A stretch of 64,000 bases of DNA from Arundinibacter roseus (lineage in GTDB: Bacteria > Bacteroidota > Bacteroidia > Cytophagales > Spirosomataceae), in NCBI RefSeq assembly GCF_004348825.1, contig NZ_SMJU01000017.1, forward strand, positions 23,048-87,047. The letters run 5' to 3'. This document shows positions 43,403 to 52,703 of this stretch, in pieces. A program made the position numbers and the translations under genes. A model generated the notes under the pieces. It saw only the letters and a list, made by a program, of their open reading frames with translations, did no database searches and had not been told where the DNA came from. Each line of letters opens with the position of its first letter. Position 1 is the stretch's first letter.

Positions 43403-44200
43403 TCAGTGTACACTTAACCAATCCAGAATTCGGGAATTAAAATCTTCGGTAGCTTCAAAATGGAACGCGTGTCCCAATTTTTCGTATAAAAACAGCTCAG
43501 CGCCCGGAATCGCTTCGGCGATTTCCTGCCCCATCCAGGCGGGAGTAAAAATATCTTCCCGGCCACCAATCACAAAGGTCGGAACCTGTATGGAAGGGAG
43601 CTGATCCAGTACGTCATGATTGATGCAGGCGGCCGCCTGTCCCTGCAGGCCGTGTAGCGGTTGCGGAAAGGCCGGATTTACCAGCCGTCCTGCTTCCAGT
43701 TCGGCACGTTTTTCGGGATTGTCCCAGCTGGACTTAGAAAAAATAAGGAGTTGTATATAAAGACTAAATTCCGCCGGAGTAAAACGTGCCTTGCAGTGCA
43801 TCATGTGTTCAAAAATACCTTTGGCCATGGCGTCGCAACGCGCCCATGGACACATCAGCACCAGTGAGCGTACTTTTTCGGGATGCCGAAGGGCCAGTTG
43901 CATGGCAATGGTACTTCCCATGGACACGCCCACAACCCGTACTTTTTCAAGATTGAGGTGATCCAGTAGTCCGGCATAATCGTCGGCCATTTGTTCGGTG
44001 GTATAGGGTCCGTCGGGTTTATCCGAAAAGCCTACGCCCCGGTTGTCGACCAGGATGCAACGGTAATGTTTTTGCCATTCGGTGGCGTGCGGCTCCCACA
44101 CGGATCCGGCGGCGGTAATACCCATGATGAGCAGCAGCGGCTCACCTGTGCCTCGTTCTTCGTAATACAGGTTGATTCCGTTGGTAGGTATGGTTGGCAT
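43403..44200 (-). CDS. Alpha/beta hydrolase
   Basis: I start this at 44200 (MPTIPTNGINLYYEERG) because alpha/beta hydrolases open this way; an in-frame ATG at 44221 adds seven residues. The 265 residues contain the oxyanion region GEPLLLIMGITA, the nucleophile Ser in GVSMGST, the Asp of GGREDIFTP and the catalytic His in LGHAFHFE. This set fits lactonases, 3-oxoadipate enol-lactonase-like and similar hydrolases. In a sugar-oxidation cluster a lactonase role would make sense, but that is inference. Confidence 0.87.
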   Translation of the reverse strand: MPTIPTNGINLYYEERGTGEPLLLIMGITAAGSVWEPHATEWQKHYRCILVDNRGVGFSDKPDGPYTTEQMADDYAGLLDHLNLEKVRVVGVSMGSTIAMQLALRHPEKVRSLVLMCPWARCDAMAKGIFEHMMHCKARFTPAEFSLYIQLLIFSKSSWDNPEKRAELEAGRLVNPAFPQPLHGLQGQAAACINHDVLDQLPSIQVPTFVIGGREDIFTPAWMGQEIAEAIPGAELFLYEKLGHAFHFEATEDFNSRILDWLSVH

Positions 44201-44240
44201 GTGGTATTTGTCAAAAATCACTTTGGACGATACAATTCGT

Positions 44241-45071
44241 TTAGTTTTTTAAAGCCGGAACAAGTTCCTGATTGATCCACTGTCCATCGTGCAGCGTAAC
44301 AAAATCAGGATCTTCCAGCGCTTCTTTTCCTTCATCTTCACACACAATCCAGCCACTATATTGGATGTCTTTGAGCCATTGCGTGATCGCCAGCAGATCT
44401 ACTTTTCCTTTACCCATGAGGGCAAATTCCGGCTCGCCGTCCCAATCTTTATAGTGCATGTGGTTGATAAGCGAAGCATATTCCTGCATTTTTTCGAGCG
44501 GGTCCATGCCGCCATTGATGATGTGCCCTACATCGGGCGTCCATCCGGTTACCTTTGTATCCAGGCCTTCAAGTACCACTTTATAATCATCTGCCGTGCG
44601 GATAATGGATGTATGCGGAGAGTTAGGATGGAAACTACACGGAATACCTTTGGCCACCGCCCTTGCTGACACCGCATTGACAATTCGGATCAGGTTTTGC
44701 TGACGCACGTCGAGGTCGTGCCGACCGGTTGGAATTTGAACGGTACACAAAATAGCGCCCGGAAAATGAGTCAATAGTTCGATGGCAGCATCTGCTTCGG
44801 CCCGCTCAGTTTCGGTTTCTTCGGCACCGTTCCATTCGAGCGCTAGCGAGAGGGCGGCCAGTTCCAGGCCCTGCTCCTGAAGCTTTGCTTTGAGCAACCT
44901 GGCGTCACGCAGCTCGCCCATCCATGAAAAGATGGGCTGAATACCTGTAAAACCTGCCTGAGCAATAATTTCTATCATGTGGCCTAAGCGCCCTTCGTGG
45001 GTTTTCCCGTTTCCGCTCATATACCAGGTATAGACCTCTGAACCAAAACGAAAGGGAAGATTTGTACTCAT
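44241..45071 (-). CDS. Sugar phosphate isomerase/epimerase (TIM barrel), 276 residues
   Basis: The protein is a xylose-isomerase-like TIM barrel with ALSLALEWNGAEETE, CSFHPNSPHTS, GWTPDVGHIINGG, INHMHYKDWDGE and WIVCEDEGKEALEDP providing the usual metal-binding Glu, Asp, His and Glu positions. It resembles inosose dehydratase or hydroxypyruvate-isomerase-type enzymes. Catalytic residues look intact. Forty bp separate it from the alpha/beta hydrolase start. Confidence 0.88.
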   Translation of the reverse strand: MSTNLPFRFGSEVYTWYMSGNGKTHEGRLGHMIEIIAQAGFTGIQPIFSWMGELRDARLLKAKLQEQGLELAALSLALEWNGAEETETERAEADAAIELLTHFPGAILCTVQIPTGRHDLDVRQQNLIRIVNAVSARAVAKGIPCSFHPNSPHTSIIRTADDYKVVLEGLDTKVTGWTPDVGHIINGGMDPLEKMQEYASLINHMHYKDWDGEPEFALMGKGKVDLLAITQWLKDIQYSGWIVCEDEGKEALEDPDFVTLHDGQWINQELVPALKN

Positions 45072-45151
45072 GAATTACTAAAAATTTTGACGAATAACCG
45101 CCGTGATTAAAAAATGGTAATAGAACTAACTACGTATGTATTTGTATCAAT

Positions 45152-46222
45152 TTACTTTTTCTTTACTACTACTTCTCCCGGCATAATCAACGCGTCCCAA
45201 CCTGCCAGCATGGAAGGCTTTACTTGTGCTTTGTACCCATCAAAATTGAAGGTAGTAGGTGTGTAAGGCCCGACAAATGCAATGGGATTGGAAGCTTTAA
45301 TCTGCTTTTCCATGCCCATTGCCCAGAAGGCCGCGTTGATAAGCATCCGTCTGAATCCCTCATTCAGAATATCTTCCGAAGCACCATGTGTAGTTGTAAA
45401 AGAGCGTCCGCTTTTGCCATTTTCTACCTGATAATTTTTGGTCCAGGCTACGGGTACGGGCTTTTTTGAAAGATCAGCGGGAGAGTCGGGCTTCATGCCA
45501 TTAAGGGGTTGGTCGTAAGCCAAAACGGTGCCTTTGGGCTCAGCCGTGTAAGCCCCCGACTGCACCCACATATCTTTTACCCCTTTGAATATAGGATGAT
45601 TTTTCTGCGATTCATCAATAATCAGCCGTGACGATTGCTTATGATTGGTACCATAGTGGCTCACCCAGGTTTCGCCCAGAATATATTTACCAAACCCATC
45701 TTTCCATTCTGTTTTGGGGCCGTTGTAGCGATAATCGTAATGTTGCCATTTCGGATTATTCTTGATATTGAACGCATGTGTCGACGTACGCAGCGCTACA
45801 ATAGGCCCGCCCCGCCTGACGTAGTTGTCGATCTGCTGCATTTCCTGATCCTCAAAATCAGAAAACCGGGTAAAGAGTACCAGCAAATCTGCCGTTTCAA
45901 GGGCACTAAGTCCTTTGATAGCAGACCCGCCCGGCAGGATGTACCCTTCGTCGTCGAGGGCAAAAATCACGGTACAGGTAAATCCGTAGTATTTAGCCAG
46001 GATTCGTGCCAACGCGGGTAAACTTTCTTCGCCGCGGTATTCGTGATCGGAGGCAATGAAAACAATATTCTTGCCCAGACCGGGCCCTTTATCTCCCCGA
46101 TAAACCACCCGAAAATCGCCCGCATCCAACTCGCTCGTCGGTCGGTTTCGGGCTGATTGTGTAAGGCTCAACGAAAAAAGAGCCACACAAAACGGCAGTA
46201 TCCGACTCAGTAATTTTTTCAT
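45152..46222 (-). CDS. Secreted ThuA-domain protein (first of two)
   Basis: The 356-residue protein has a signal peptide (MKKLLSRILPFCVALFSLSLTQS) and the glutamine-amidotransferase-like ThuA fold, seen in KNIVFIASDHEYRGEESLPALARILAK, ADLLVLFTRFSDFEDQEMQQIDNYVRRGGPIVALRTSTHAF and TTHGASEDILNEGFRRMLINAAFWAMG. ThuA domains occur in trehalose-utilisation and other sugar-degradation clusters; their exact function is not established. It is a paralogue of the protein at 60354-61286. Confidence 0.88.
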   Translation of the reverse strand: MKKLLSRILPFCVALFSLSLTQSARNRPTSELDAGDFRVVYRGDKGPGLGKNIVFIASDHEYRGEESLPALARILAKYYGFTCTVIFALDDEGYILPGGSAIKGLSALETADLLVLFTRFSDFEDQEMQQIDNYVRRGGPIVALRTSTHAFNIKNNPKWQHYDYRYNGPKTEWKDGFGKYILGETWVSHYGTNHKQSSRLIIDESQKNHPIFKGVKDMWVQSGAYTAEPKGTVLAYDQPLNGMKPDSPADLSKKPVPVAWTKNYQVENGKSGRSFTTTHGASEDILNEGFRRMLINAAFWAMGMEKQIKASNPIAFVGPYTPTTFNFDGYKAQVKPSMLAGWDALIMPGEVVVKKK

Positions 46223-46262
46223 AGGGGGTGGTCAAAAACTTTATTTAAAAAACAATGAAGAC

Positions 46263-47117
46263 TTACAGCCCGTACTTTGCGCTCATGCTTTGAATGAACG
46301 TAAATCCATTTTCTGCAATGTCCCACGGATCATTATATTCCCTCCACACGCCAATAGAATTGGCAAAATTTGGGTCGTTTCTGGAAAAAGCTTCAATCGT
46401 TTGCCAGCCCGAATACGAAATTGCCGCCAGGCCAGCATAGACCTCTTCCCAGGGAATATGTCCATCGCCGGGGGTCCCCCGGTCGTTTTCGCTGATGTGT
46501 ACATGCGCCAGTACGGGTTGAATAGTTTGCAGCGCCGGGCCATATTTTTTTTCTTCAATGTTGGCATGATGTGTATCAAACATTGCCCGCGCATGCGGAT
46601 GATCGATGCGCTGCACCAGTCCGGACAGTTGGTCCATCGTATTGCAGAGGTAGCATTCAAAACGATTCAGGGCTTCCAGCGCCAGCAATACATCAGCTTG
46701 TGCAGCATACTCAGCCGCTTCACGAAGCACCTCCGCCGCCCAGCCCAGCTCCTGCTCCTGTGCAGGATGTTGAGCAAAAACGGCATGCGCCGAGTGGAAC
46801 GGCCCACACAAAATGCGCGCGTTGAGGTCATGCGTGCGATCGATGCTCCATTTGATACGGTCGAGGGCCTGCGCCCGGATGGTAGCCGACTCACTAATAG
46901 GATTTGTATCAGGGCCAACTACCGTAACAGCGGTTGTTTCCAGCCCAAGTTCAGCGGCATGAGCCCCGAAGCGTTTGTAGGCCGATGGGTCTTCGGCTGC
47001 GCCCACAAAACATTCTACGCCGTCATATCCAATTTTTTTCAGTCGGTCAACGATTGGAAATAGTTCATCTGAGACAACCGCCGACCAGGCAAGCACGTTA
47101 AAACCAATTTTTGTCAT
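46263..47117 (-). CDS. Sugar phosphate isomerase/epimerase (TIM barrel), 284 residues
   Basis: This third TIM-barrel epimerase of the window starts MTKIGFNVLAWSAVVS and has EALNRFECYLCNTMDQ, MFDTHHANIEE, VHISENDRGTPGDGHIPW and TIEAFSRNDP, matching D-tagatose/D-psicose 3-epimerase-like and hydroxypyruvate-isomerase-like enzymes with Glu-Asp-His-Glu metal ligands. It follows DUF1080 (102 bp) and precedes the ThuA gene (40 bp). Confidence 0.88.
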   Translation of the reverse strand: MTKIGFNVLAWSAVVSDELFPIVDRLKKIGYDGVECFVGAAEDPSAYKRFGAHAAELGLETTAVTVVGPDTNPISESATIRAQALDRIKWSIDRTHDLNARILCGPFHSAHAVFAQHPAQEQELGWAAEVLREAAEYAAQADVLLALEALNRFECYLCNTMDQLSGLVQRIDHPHARAMFDTHHANIEEKKYGPALQTIQPVLAHVHISENDRGTPGDGHIPWEEVYAGLAAISYSGWQTIEAFSRNDPNFANSIGVWREYNDPWDIAENGFTFIQSMSAKYGL

Positions 47118-47219
47118 TCAATTTGTAATTTTTAAAATTCAGGAAAAGCTAACTTTCCTAAATATATTGCCTTAATTCAAGGCCTACAATAAAAATTTTG
47201 GAGAAAGTTAAAAGGATAT

Positions 47220-47990
47220 TTATTGTTTGATTTGCAGGTCGCGATACTGCACCTTCATGGGCGGGCCTACATGTACCTGCACACCGAGTTTGCCTTTATT
47301 TTTGCCATTAACGGTATCATTGTCCGTTACATCGCTCATCAACTTTCCATTGATGTAATGCTGCAAACGATTGCCTTTGGCGATGATGTGAAAGGTATTC
47401 CAATCTTCTTTTTTGATTGATTCTTTCAGCGCATCCGACGTGCCCAACGAGCCGGTTACCTCACGGTTTGTCCAATTATTTCGGGCAACTTTTGAGCGTA
47501 CAGCCGCAGGATCGGCATCTCCATCGTAGGGTTTTATTACCGATATTTCGCCACGATAGGCCAGCGTTGTGCGCTTGCGTTCTTCGTAGTTTTGCCCGGT
47601 ATAATTTATTTTTCCATCAATATCGGCCTGATAGCCCCGAAGCGCAAACGGTACGTCCGTTAGCTGATCGCTGCGGTAATTGATGCCGGAGTTTCCTGCT
47701 TCGGTAATTTTGAATTCACCTTTAAACTCAAAATCAGCGGGCTCGCCGCCTTTCCAGATAATGAAGGAATTGGTTTTGAGCAGCGTCGTGGGGGTAATTT
47801 CTCCCACCAAATTGCCGTCTTCTACCCGCCAATAAGTTGGATCACCGTCCCATCCTTTGAGGGTTTTTCCGTCAAAGATTTTTACAAATCCGTCTTTACT
47901 CTTTTTTTGTCCGACACAGGCAGTAAAGCTGAGAAGAACCAAGGGCAGCAGGAAGCTTAGCGAAATAAGCGAAACAGTATTTTTTTTCAT
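47220..47990 (-). CDS. DUF1080 (3-keto-disaccharide hydrolase-type) lipoprotein
   Basis: The 256-residue protein has a lipoprotein signal (LLSFTACVGQ) and the concanavalin-like DUF1080 domain: FVKIFDGKTLKGWDGD, YWRVEDGNLVGEIT, FEFKGEFKITEAGNSGINYRSD and KEDWNTFHIIAKGNRLQHYINGKL. The family includes enzymes that hydrolyse 3-keto-glycosides. Its placement among Gfo/Idh oxidoreductase, isomerases and electron-transfer proteins supports an oxidised-sugar route. It is surface- or periplasm-located by its lipobox. Confidence 0.9.
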   Translation of the reverse strand: MKKNTVSLISLSFLLPLVLLSFTACVGQKKSKDGFVKIFDGKTLKGWDGDPTYWRVEDGNLVGEITPTTLLKTNSFIIWKGGEPADFEFKGEFKITEAGNSGINYRSDQLTDVPFALRGYQADIDGKINYTGQNYEERKRTTLAYRGEISVIKPYDGDADPAAVRSKVARNNWTNREVTGSLGTSDALKESIKKEDWNTFHIIAKGNRLQHYINGKLMSDVTDNDTVNGKNKGKLGVQVHVGPPMKVQYRDLQIKQ

Positions 47991-48090
47991 GAAATGTATT
48001 ATATAAATATTTTTTTGAAATAAACCCGATACTCACAAGCTCCGTGTTTCTTATTTATTCTTCACCTAAGTTTCAATTGTTGCATAAAAA

Positions 48091-48123
48091 AAGGACAGGA
48101 AACCCCGTGAGCTCCCTGTCCTT
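48091..48123 (-). terminator. Factor-independent terminator after the 903-residue protein gene
   Basis: AAGGACAGG (48091-48099) and CCTGTCCTT (48115-48123) form a perfect 9-bp stem; on the minus strand it is followed by TTTTT. It ends the transcript of the 48134-50845 gene. Confidence 0.8.
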
Positions 48124-48133
48124 CTGTATAGTG

Positions 48134-50845
48134 TTACTTACCTCCCTGAGGTTTTGCAGCCTGTGCAGAGAAGATCGGATTTTTCTCGTTTCCACCGGCT
48201 TTCAAATAGGCCACGAGGTCTTTCAGTTCTTCTTCATTCAAGCTGTTGATGAGTCCGGGGAGCATAATTGATACACTCGAATACTTGCTTGAAACGACAT
48301 CTTTTTTGAGCACTTTTTCCACCATGTCAGGCGCAAATGGATTTTGCGAAACGTAGTAAGCCGTTTTGTCTTCATTAGTTATCCGGCCAACGATTGACTC
48401 CCCGTTTTTGAGCACGAGTTGCGTAGCTGCGTACTGATCGGAGATTACCTTGTTAGGCTCAATGATTGATTCGAGGATGTCTTTGGTAGAAAAACGGGTG
48501 GCAAGCTGCGTCAAATCGGGACCAATATTTCCACCTTCACCTGCCATCACGTGGCAACGACCGCAGGTAATGGCATTGTACATATCTTTTCCCTGCTGAA
48601 AATTCCGGTTCGCCAGGTTTTCCACCAACGGCAAAGCGGTTTCTGTTTCCCACCGTCTTCCGGGGCCTTTTGGATACACGCTTTGGGCGAGGTCGTTGCC
48701 ATTTTTGGTCAGTAGATCTCCACCTGACAATTTATCATACGCTTCGCGTTTTCCTTCGGGGACATTCGCCAGCGCCATTTTACGGGCTTTATCCATGAAA
48801 CCAATGTAGCTTCGGCCAGCCTGATACGAGAAGGCCTTGCGGAACCATTTCATGTATTTCTCCTGGGTTTGGGGAGTCCAGCCGGTTTTGGCGGCGCTCA
48901 GCATCGTAGCCAGGTAGGTTTGCTGAGCGGGCGGCATTTTTTCAAGCGTTTTGGCAATATCGAGTCCATACTGCGGGTTCCGCATGATGAGGTCAGCTGA
49001 AGACGTAGCCGTTTCGCCACCCGGCATGGTATTGCCCTGATCGTCCTTTTTATCCATCAGCGCCAGTGTTTTTTCAATGACGCCGGGCGCTTCTAGTGTA
49101 ATCAGGATTCGGGCAAGGGAGCGATCCAGTTCGGCAGAATTCGACGGGTAACCGGGATTCAGGCTAGCCACAATTTTGCCTTTTTGTGCAGCGTCAGGCT
49201 GTCCCAATCGCAAAATCACCAGTTCATAGGCACGGATCAAATCAATTTTCTGTGATTCGCTCAGGCCTTTGAAATTAATTTTCAGAAGATTTTCATTGAG
49301 CGCACTTTTTACACTTGCGTCGCCGGCACGGGCCAGCGCAATTGCTGCCTGAATAGCCGTCACGGGATCTTTTTCCTGCAACGCTTTATCTTTCCACTCA
49401 CTAACGGGCTGATGCTCCACAGCAATGCGGGCCGCATAGCGGATAAAGCGATCGGGGTTTTTGAGCTCCGGCCAGGCTGCCGCCAATGCTGCGCTGTTGG
49501 GGCCTTCATGAAATTTTTCGAGGCTTCTTCGTAGTAGATTTTCCTTGTTTACAGGCGGTACAGGTGCCGAAGAAAGCAACGGTTCGTTACCGGTATAGTG
49601 TACCCGATACAGGTCTGATTCGAGACGACGGCCGCCGGTCAGGAAATAAAGCGCCCCGTCAGGACCAATGACACCGTCGGTGAGCGGTAGCGGCACGCCC
49701 GACAAAAACTCTTCACGCTCGGCAGCAAAGGTCGATCCCGAGGGTTTCAGGTGAATAGCATGTACAATACCAAAGGACCAGTCGAAGGCCAACAGGGTAT
49801 TTTTATATTTTGCAGGAAATTTGGCGTTGCTTGCGTGCAGCATGCTCGTGGGTGAGCCTTGCCCGATATTGATAATAGCAGGAAGGTTGTCGGGCAAGGC
49901 AGGTGACCACTTGCTATTTCCGGTACGCCAGCCAAACTCGCTTCCGCTCGTTGCGTGAGAAATACGCGTAGGGCGATACCAGGGCGAACCAATGTCCCAT
50001 TCCATGTCGGCATCATACACAAACAAGTCGCCGGTTTCGTTAAATGCCATGTCAAAGGCATTACGGTAGCCGGCACTTACGAGTTCCCATTTTTTACCTT
50101 CGGGATCAACATTAGCCACCCATCCACCGGGCGCCATGCGGTCGTTGGCGTGGCCACGGGGATCTTTGATAAGCGGAAACAGGTTGTCTTCCTTCCAGGT
50201 TTTTGGCAGGCGGTAGGCATCCATTTCGGGTGCGTCGGTATGGTTTCCGGAAATTACGTACAGCGATTTTTTGTCGGGAGACAAAATTATGCTGTGCGGG
50301 CCGTGCTCGCCATTTCCTTCCAGTTCTTTCAGCAGCGTAACTTTATCATACTGATCGTCGCCGTTGGTATCCTGCAAGCGATAAAAACCACTGTGCCGGG
50401 GAAGTTCAGGCGTTACACGGTTGTTGACCATCACATACAGGCTATTAAACGCATATAGCAATCCATGAGCCGTACCCATGCTTTGGCTAACAGAACCGTC
50501 TCCAATTTTCAGTTTTTCAACCTTAGGCGTTGTGGATGCTGCACCAATCGCCGGAATCGTGATGCGGTACAAAGCTCCATACTGATCGGAAGCAATCATG
50601 CGGCCTTTGTCGTCAAACGCCATAGCCACCCATGAGCCTTGTCCATTTTCCGAAGGGCTGTACAAATGCTCTGCTGTAAAGCCCGGTTGCAACTTTAATT
50701 TATCCGCTTTGGAGTCATCCGGACGGGGATGTGTCGGTGCAAACGGCGCCATTTTTGTGTAAAAGGCTCCCAGCAGGACCACAATTCCTAACCCCAAAAG
50801 AGCTTTGGACAGAAAAGTACCAGCTGATGATTTTTTGTTAAACAT
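48134..50845 (-). CDS. Large secreted propeller/HEAT protein with C-terminal cytochrome c domain
   Basis: The 903-residue protein begins with a signal or anchor (FLSKALLGLGIVVLLGAFY), then a sorbosone/PQQ-sugar-dehydrogenase-like beta-propeller (about 50-420; WVAMAFDDKGRMIASDQYGALYRI, DGVIGPDGALYFLTGGRR), an alpha-helical HEAT-like region (about 440-700) and a heme c domain near the end (NAITCGRCHVMAGEGGNIGPDLTQ, CxxCH). This architecture is common in Planctomycetes/Verrucomicrobia and some Bacteroidota. A periplasmic electron-transfer or dehydrogenase role is likely; the substrate is unknown. It has its own terminator. Confidence 0.87.
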   Translation of the reverse strand: MFNKKSSAGTFLSKALLGLGIVVLLGAFYTKMAPFAPTHPRPDDSKADKLKLQPGFTAEHLYSPSENGQGSWVAMAFDDKGRMIASDQYGALYRITIPAIGAASTTPKVEKLKIGDGSVSQSMGTAHGLLYAFNSLYVMVNNRVTPELPRHSGFYRLQDTNGDDQYDKVTLLKELEGNGEHGPHSIILSPDKKSLYVISGNHTDAPEMDAYRLPKTWKEDNLFPLIKDPRGHANDRMAPGGWVANVDPEGKKWELVSAGYRNAFDMAFNETGDLFVYDADMEWDIGSPWYRPTRISHATSGSEFGWRTGNSKWSPALPDNLPAIINIGQGSPTSMLHASNAKFPAKYKNTLLAFDWSFGIVHAIHLKPSGSTFAAEREEFLSGVPLPLTDGVIGPDGALYFLTGGRRLESDLYRVHYTGNEPLLSSAPVPPVNKENLLRRSLEKFHEGPNSAALAAAWPELKNPDRFIRYAARIAVEHQPVSEWKDKALQEKDPVTAIQAAIALARAGDASVKSALNENLLKINFKGLSESQKIDLIRAYELVILRLGQPDAAQKGKIVASLNPGYPSNSAELDRSLARILITLEAPGVIEKTLALMDKKDDQGNTMPGGETATSSADLIMRNPQYGLDIAKTLEKMPPAQQTYLATMLSAAKTGWTPQTQEKYMKWFRKAFSYQAGRSYIGFMDKARKMALANVPEGKREAYDKLSGGDLLTKNGNDLAQSVYPKGPGRRWETETALPLVENLANRNFQQGKDMYNAITCGRCHVMAGEGGNIGPDLTQLATRFSTKDILESIIEPNKVISDQYAATQLVLKNGESIVGRITNEDKTAYYVSQNPFAPDMVEKVLKKDVVSSKYSSVSIMLPGLINSLNEEELKDLVAYLKAGGNEKNPIFSAQAAKPQGGK

Positions 50846-51098
50846 GTGATTGTTTTTTAATTGGTAAAAAAACGCTTGAAAGAACGTACTGATTTTGGGC
50901 TCGAATTGGACAAAACCTTAATTTTCTAAAACTTGTGTGAGGACTTAGTTCTGCTAAAAAAGCGTAAAAATGTGGATACATACTTGTTTTCAGGAGGGCG
51001 ATTCCGAGAAACCTTATCTTTGGTTATTATCTAATTAATGGCTGTTTACGAATAATTTAATCCTTCTTTTGTCAAAAAAAACCACGTTTTTCTTATAA

Positions 51099-51128
51099 GG
51101 GAGAGAGCCTGATTTCAGATTCTCTCCC
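51099..51128 (-). terminator. Probable terminator after susD
   Basis: GGGAGAGA (51099-51106) and TCTCTCCC (51121-51128) pair, with inner CTGA/TCAG, forming a long hairpin just beyond the susD stop at 51137. The downstream minus-strand sequence is moderately T-rich (TTATAAG), so strength is uncertain. Confidence 0.6.
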
Positions 51129-51136
51129 CCAATCTC

Positions 51137-52648
51137 CTAAAAATTAGGACTCAAATCAGCCTCTGCGGCAGGAAGTCCGTAGTACAGATCCAGATTCGTG
51201 AATGCATCGCCCGGTACAAATCCATCCTTCGGATAATAGTACTTTGCTTTGTCGGCTTTGACGCGGTTTCCATAGGCAGTAATTACTTCCACGAGCCTTC
51301 CGGTTCGTACGAGATCGTGGAGACGCTTGGCCTCAAAAGCGAGCTCAACCCGGCGTTCCTGATATATTGCGGCGCGTAGTTCGGTTTGAGAAGAAGCCGT
51401 TGTGTTTTCAAGACCCGCACGGTTTCGTACCTGATTCAGAAACGGAATGGCTTCACCCAATTTGTTTTGCTCCATTAAAGCCTCCGCCATAAATAGTAGT
51501 ACTTCTGAGTAGCGGTAAACGGGCCAGTTCATGCCGTGGTTGTTATGCAGCGAATGAGGCTTGGCGTATTTCTTAATGTGAGGAAACGTTTTGTTTTCAT
51601 GCAGTGCGCCCGAAAGCGTAATGAAGCCGACCGATACATCTTTTCGCTTATCACCCGGCTCGTACGCAGCGATGATATCGGGCGTAGGTATATTGTTTCC
51701 TTCGCCTGTAATTGGCTGAGGGTTAGACGTTCCTGTAATCGTCACCAACTCATTTGGCGCCATTGGCGAAGGCAGCATTCCGTACAGAAACGTACCGTTC
51801 AAACCCTGTGCGCCTTCCAGATACTGTACTTCAAAGACTGACTCGCTGTTGTTTTTATTTCCGGAAGTAGTTGAAAATACATTTGCATAGTCCGGAATGA
51901 GACTGTACTGATTACTGGTAACAATAGTTCTCAGCACGGCCTCGGCTTCGGCCCATTTTTTCTGAATCATATAGACATTAGCCAGCAAAGCCCCGGCCGA
52001 TCCCGACGTAGCCCGGCCTGCTTCCTGCACAGATTTCGGCGGCAGTAACGTCAGTGCCTCCTGAGCATCTTTAATTACCTGAGCGTAGAGTGCTTCTCCT
52101 GTTGCCAACGGTAGGGCAGCTGCACTGCGTTCGGCTACAGGGGTTAGATGCAGCGGCCCCCGGTTGAAATACCGCACCAGATCAAAATAGGCAAGTGCCC
52201 GCAGAAACAGCGCCTGACCTTTCAGGTTGTTTTTGGAAGCCGCCGGCATATCTACCCCATCAATCAATGCCAATATTTGGTTGGTCCGGGCAATGATCTG
52301 ATAGTTTTGTCGGTATACATTCAGTACGTGAGAGTTAGTCGTAATGCCATTGGCTGTCGGTACGTTAAAGTCTGCGAGGTTTCCCTGATTCTCGGTTGCG
52401 CCAAAGAGGATATTCCGCACATACCGGGCATTGTCTGAATGCTGCTCACTCAGCAACATCGAAGGTCCATTGTGTATCGCCCGCAGAGGCACGTAAGCGC
52501 CATTGACGGCTTGCTGAAAGTCAGCTTCGGTTTTGAAAAAGGTAGCTGAGCTGAGGGCGGTTTCGGGCGTAATGGTCAGAAAGTCCTCTGTGTCGCAACT
52601 TGCCAGTGCGAAGCTCAGGAAACAGGTTAATATAAGTGCTTTTTTCAT
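51137..52648 (-). CDS. SusD/RagB-type nutrient-binding outer-membrane lipoprotein
   Basis: The 503-residue protein has a lipoprotein signal (LTCFLSFALASCDTEDF) and the TPR-rich SusD fold: FQQAVNGAYVPLRA, GQALFLRALAYFDLVRYFNRG, YSEVLLFMAEALMEQ, QVRNRAGL and FEAKRLHDLVRTGR. SusD proteins bind glycan or other ligands at the cell surface and hand them to SusC. It lies 55 bp downstream of the susC gene and is co-transcribed. Confidence 0.95.
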   Translation of the reverse strand: MKKALILTCFLSFALASCDTEDFLTITPETALSSATFFKTEADFQQAVNGAYVPLRAIHNGPSMLLSEQHSDNARYVRNILFGATENQGNLADFNVPTANGITTNSHVLNVYRQNYQIIARTNQILALIDGVDMPAASKNNLKGQALFLRALAYFDLVRYFNRGPLHLTPVAERSAAALPLATGEALYAQVIKDAQEALTLLPPKSVQEAGRATSGSAGALLANVYMIQKKWAEAEAVLRTIVTSNQYSLIPDYANVFSTTSGNKNNSESVFEVQYLEGAQGLNGTFLYGMLPSPMAPNELVTITGTSNPQPITGEGNNIPTPDIIAAYEPGDKRKDVSVGFITLSGALHENKTFPHIKKYAKPHSLHNNHGMNWPVYRYSEVLLFMAEALMEQNKLGEAIPFLNQVRNRAGLENTTASSQTELRAAIYQERRVELAFEAKRLHDLVRTGRLVEVITAYGNRVKADKAKYYYPKDGFVPGDAFTNLDLYYGLPAAEADLSPNF

Positions 52649-52703
52649 TCTATATATTCGTTAGAATTAGGAAAGTAAAGAGTAAGTAAATCAGGCATTT
52701 TGC

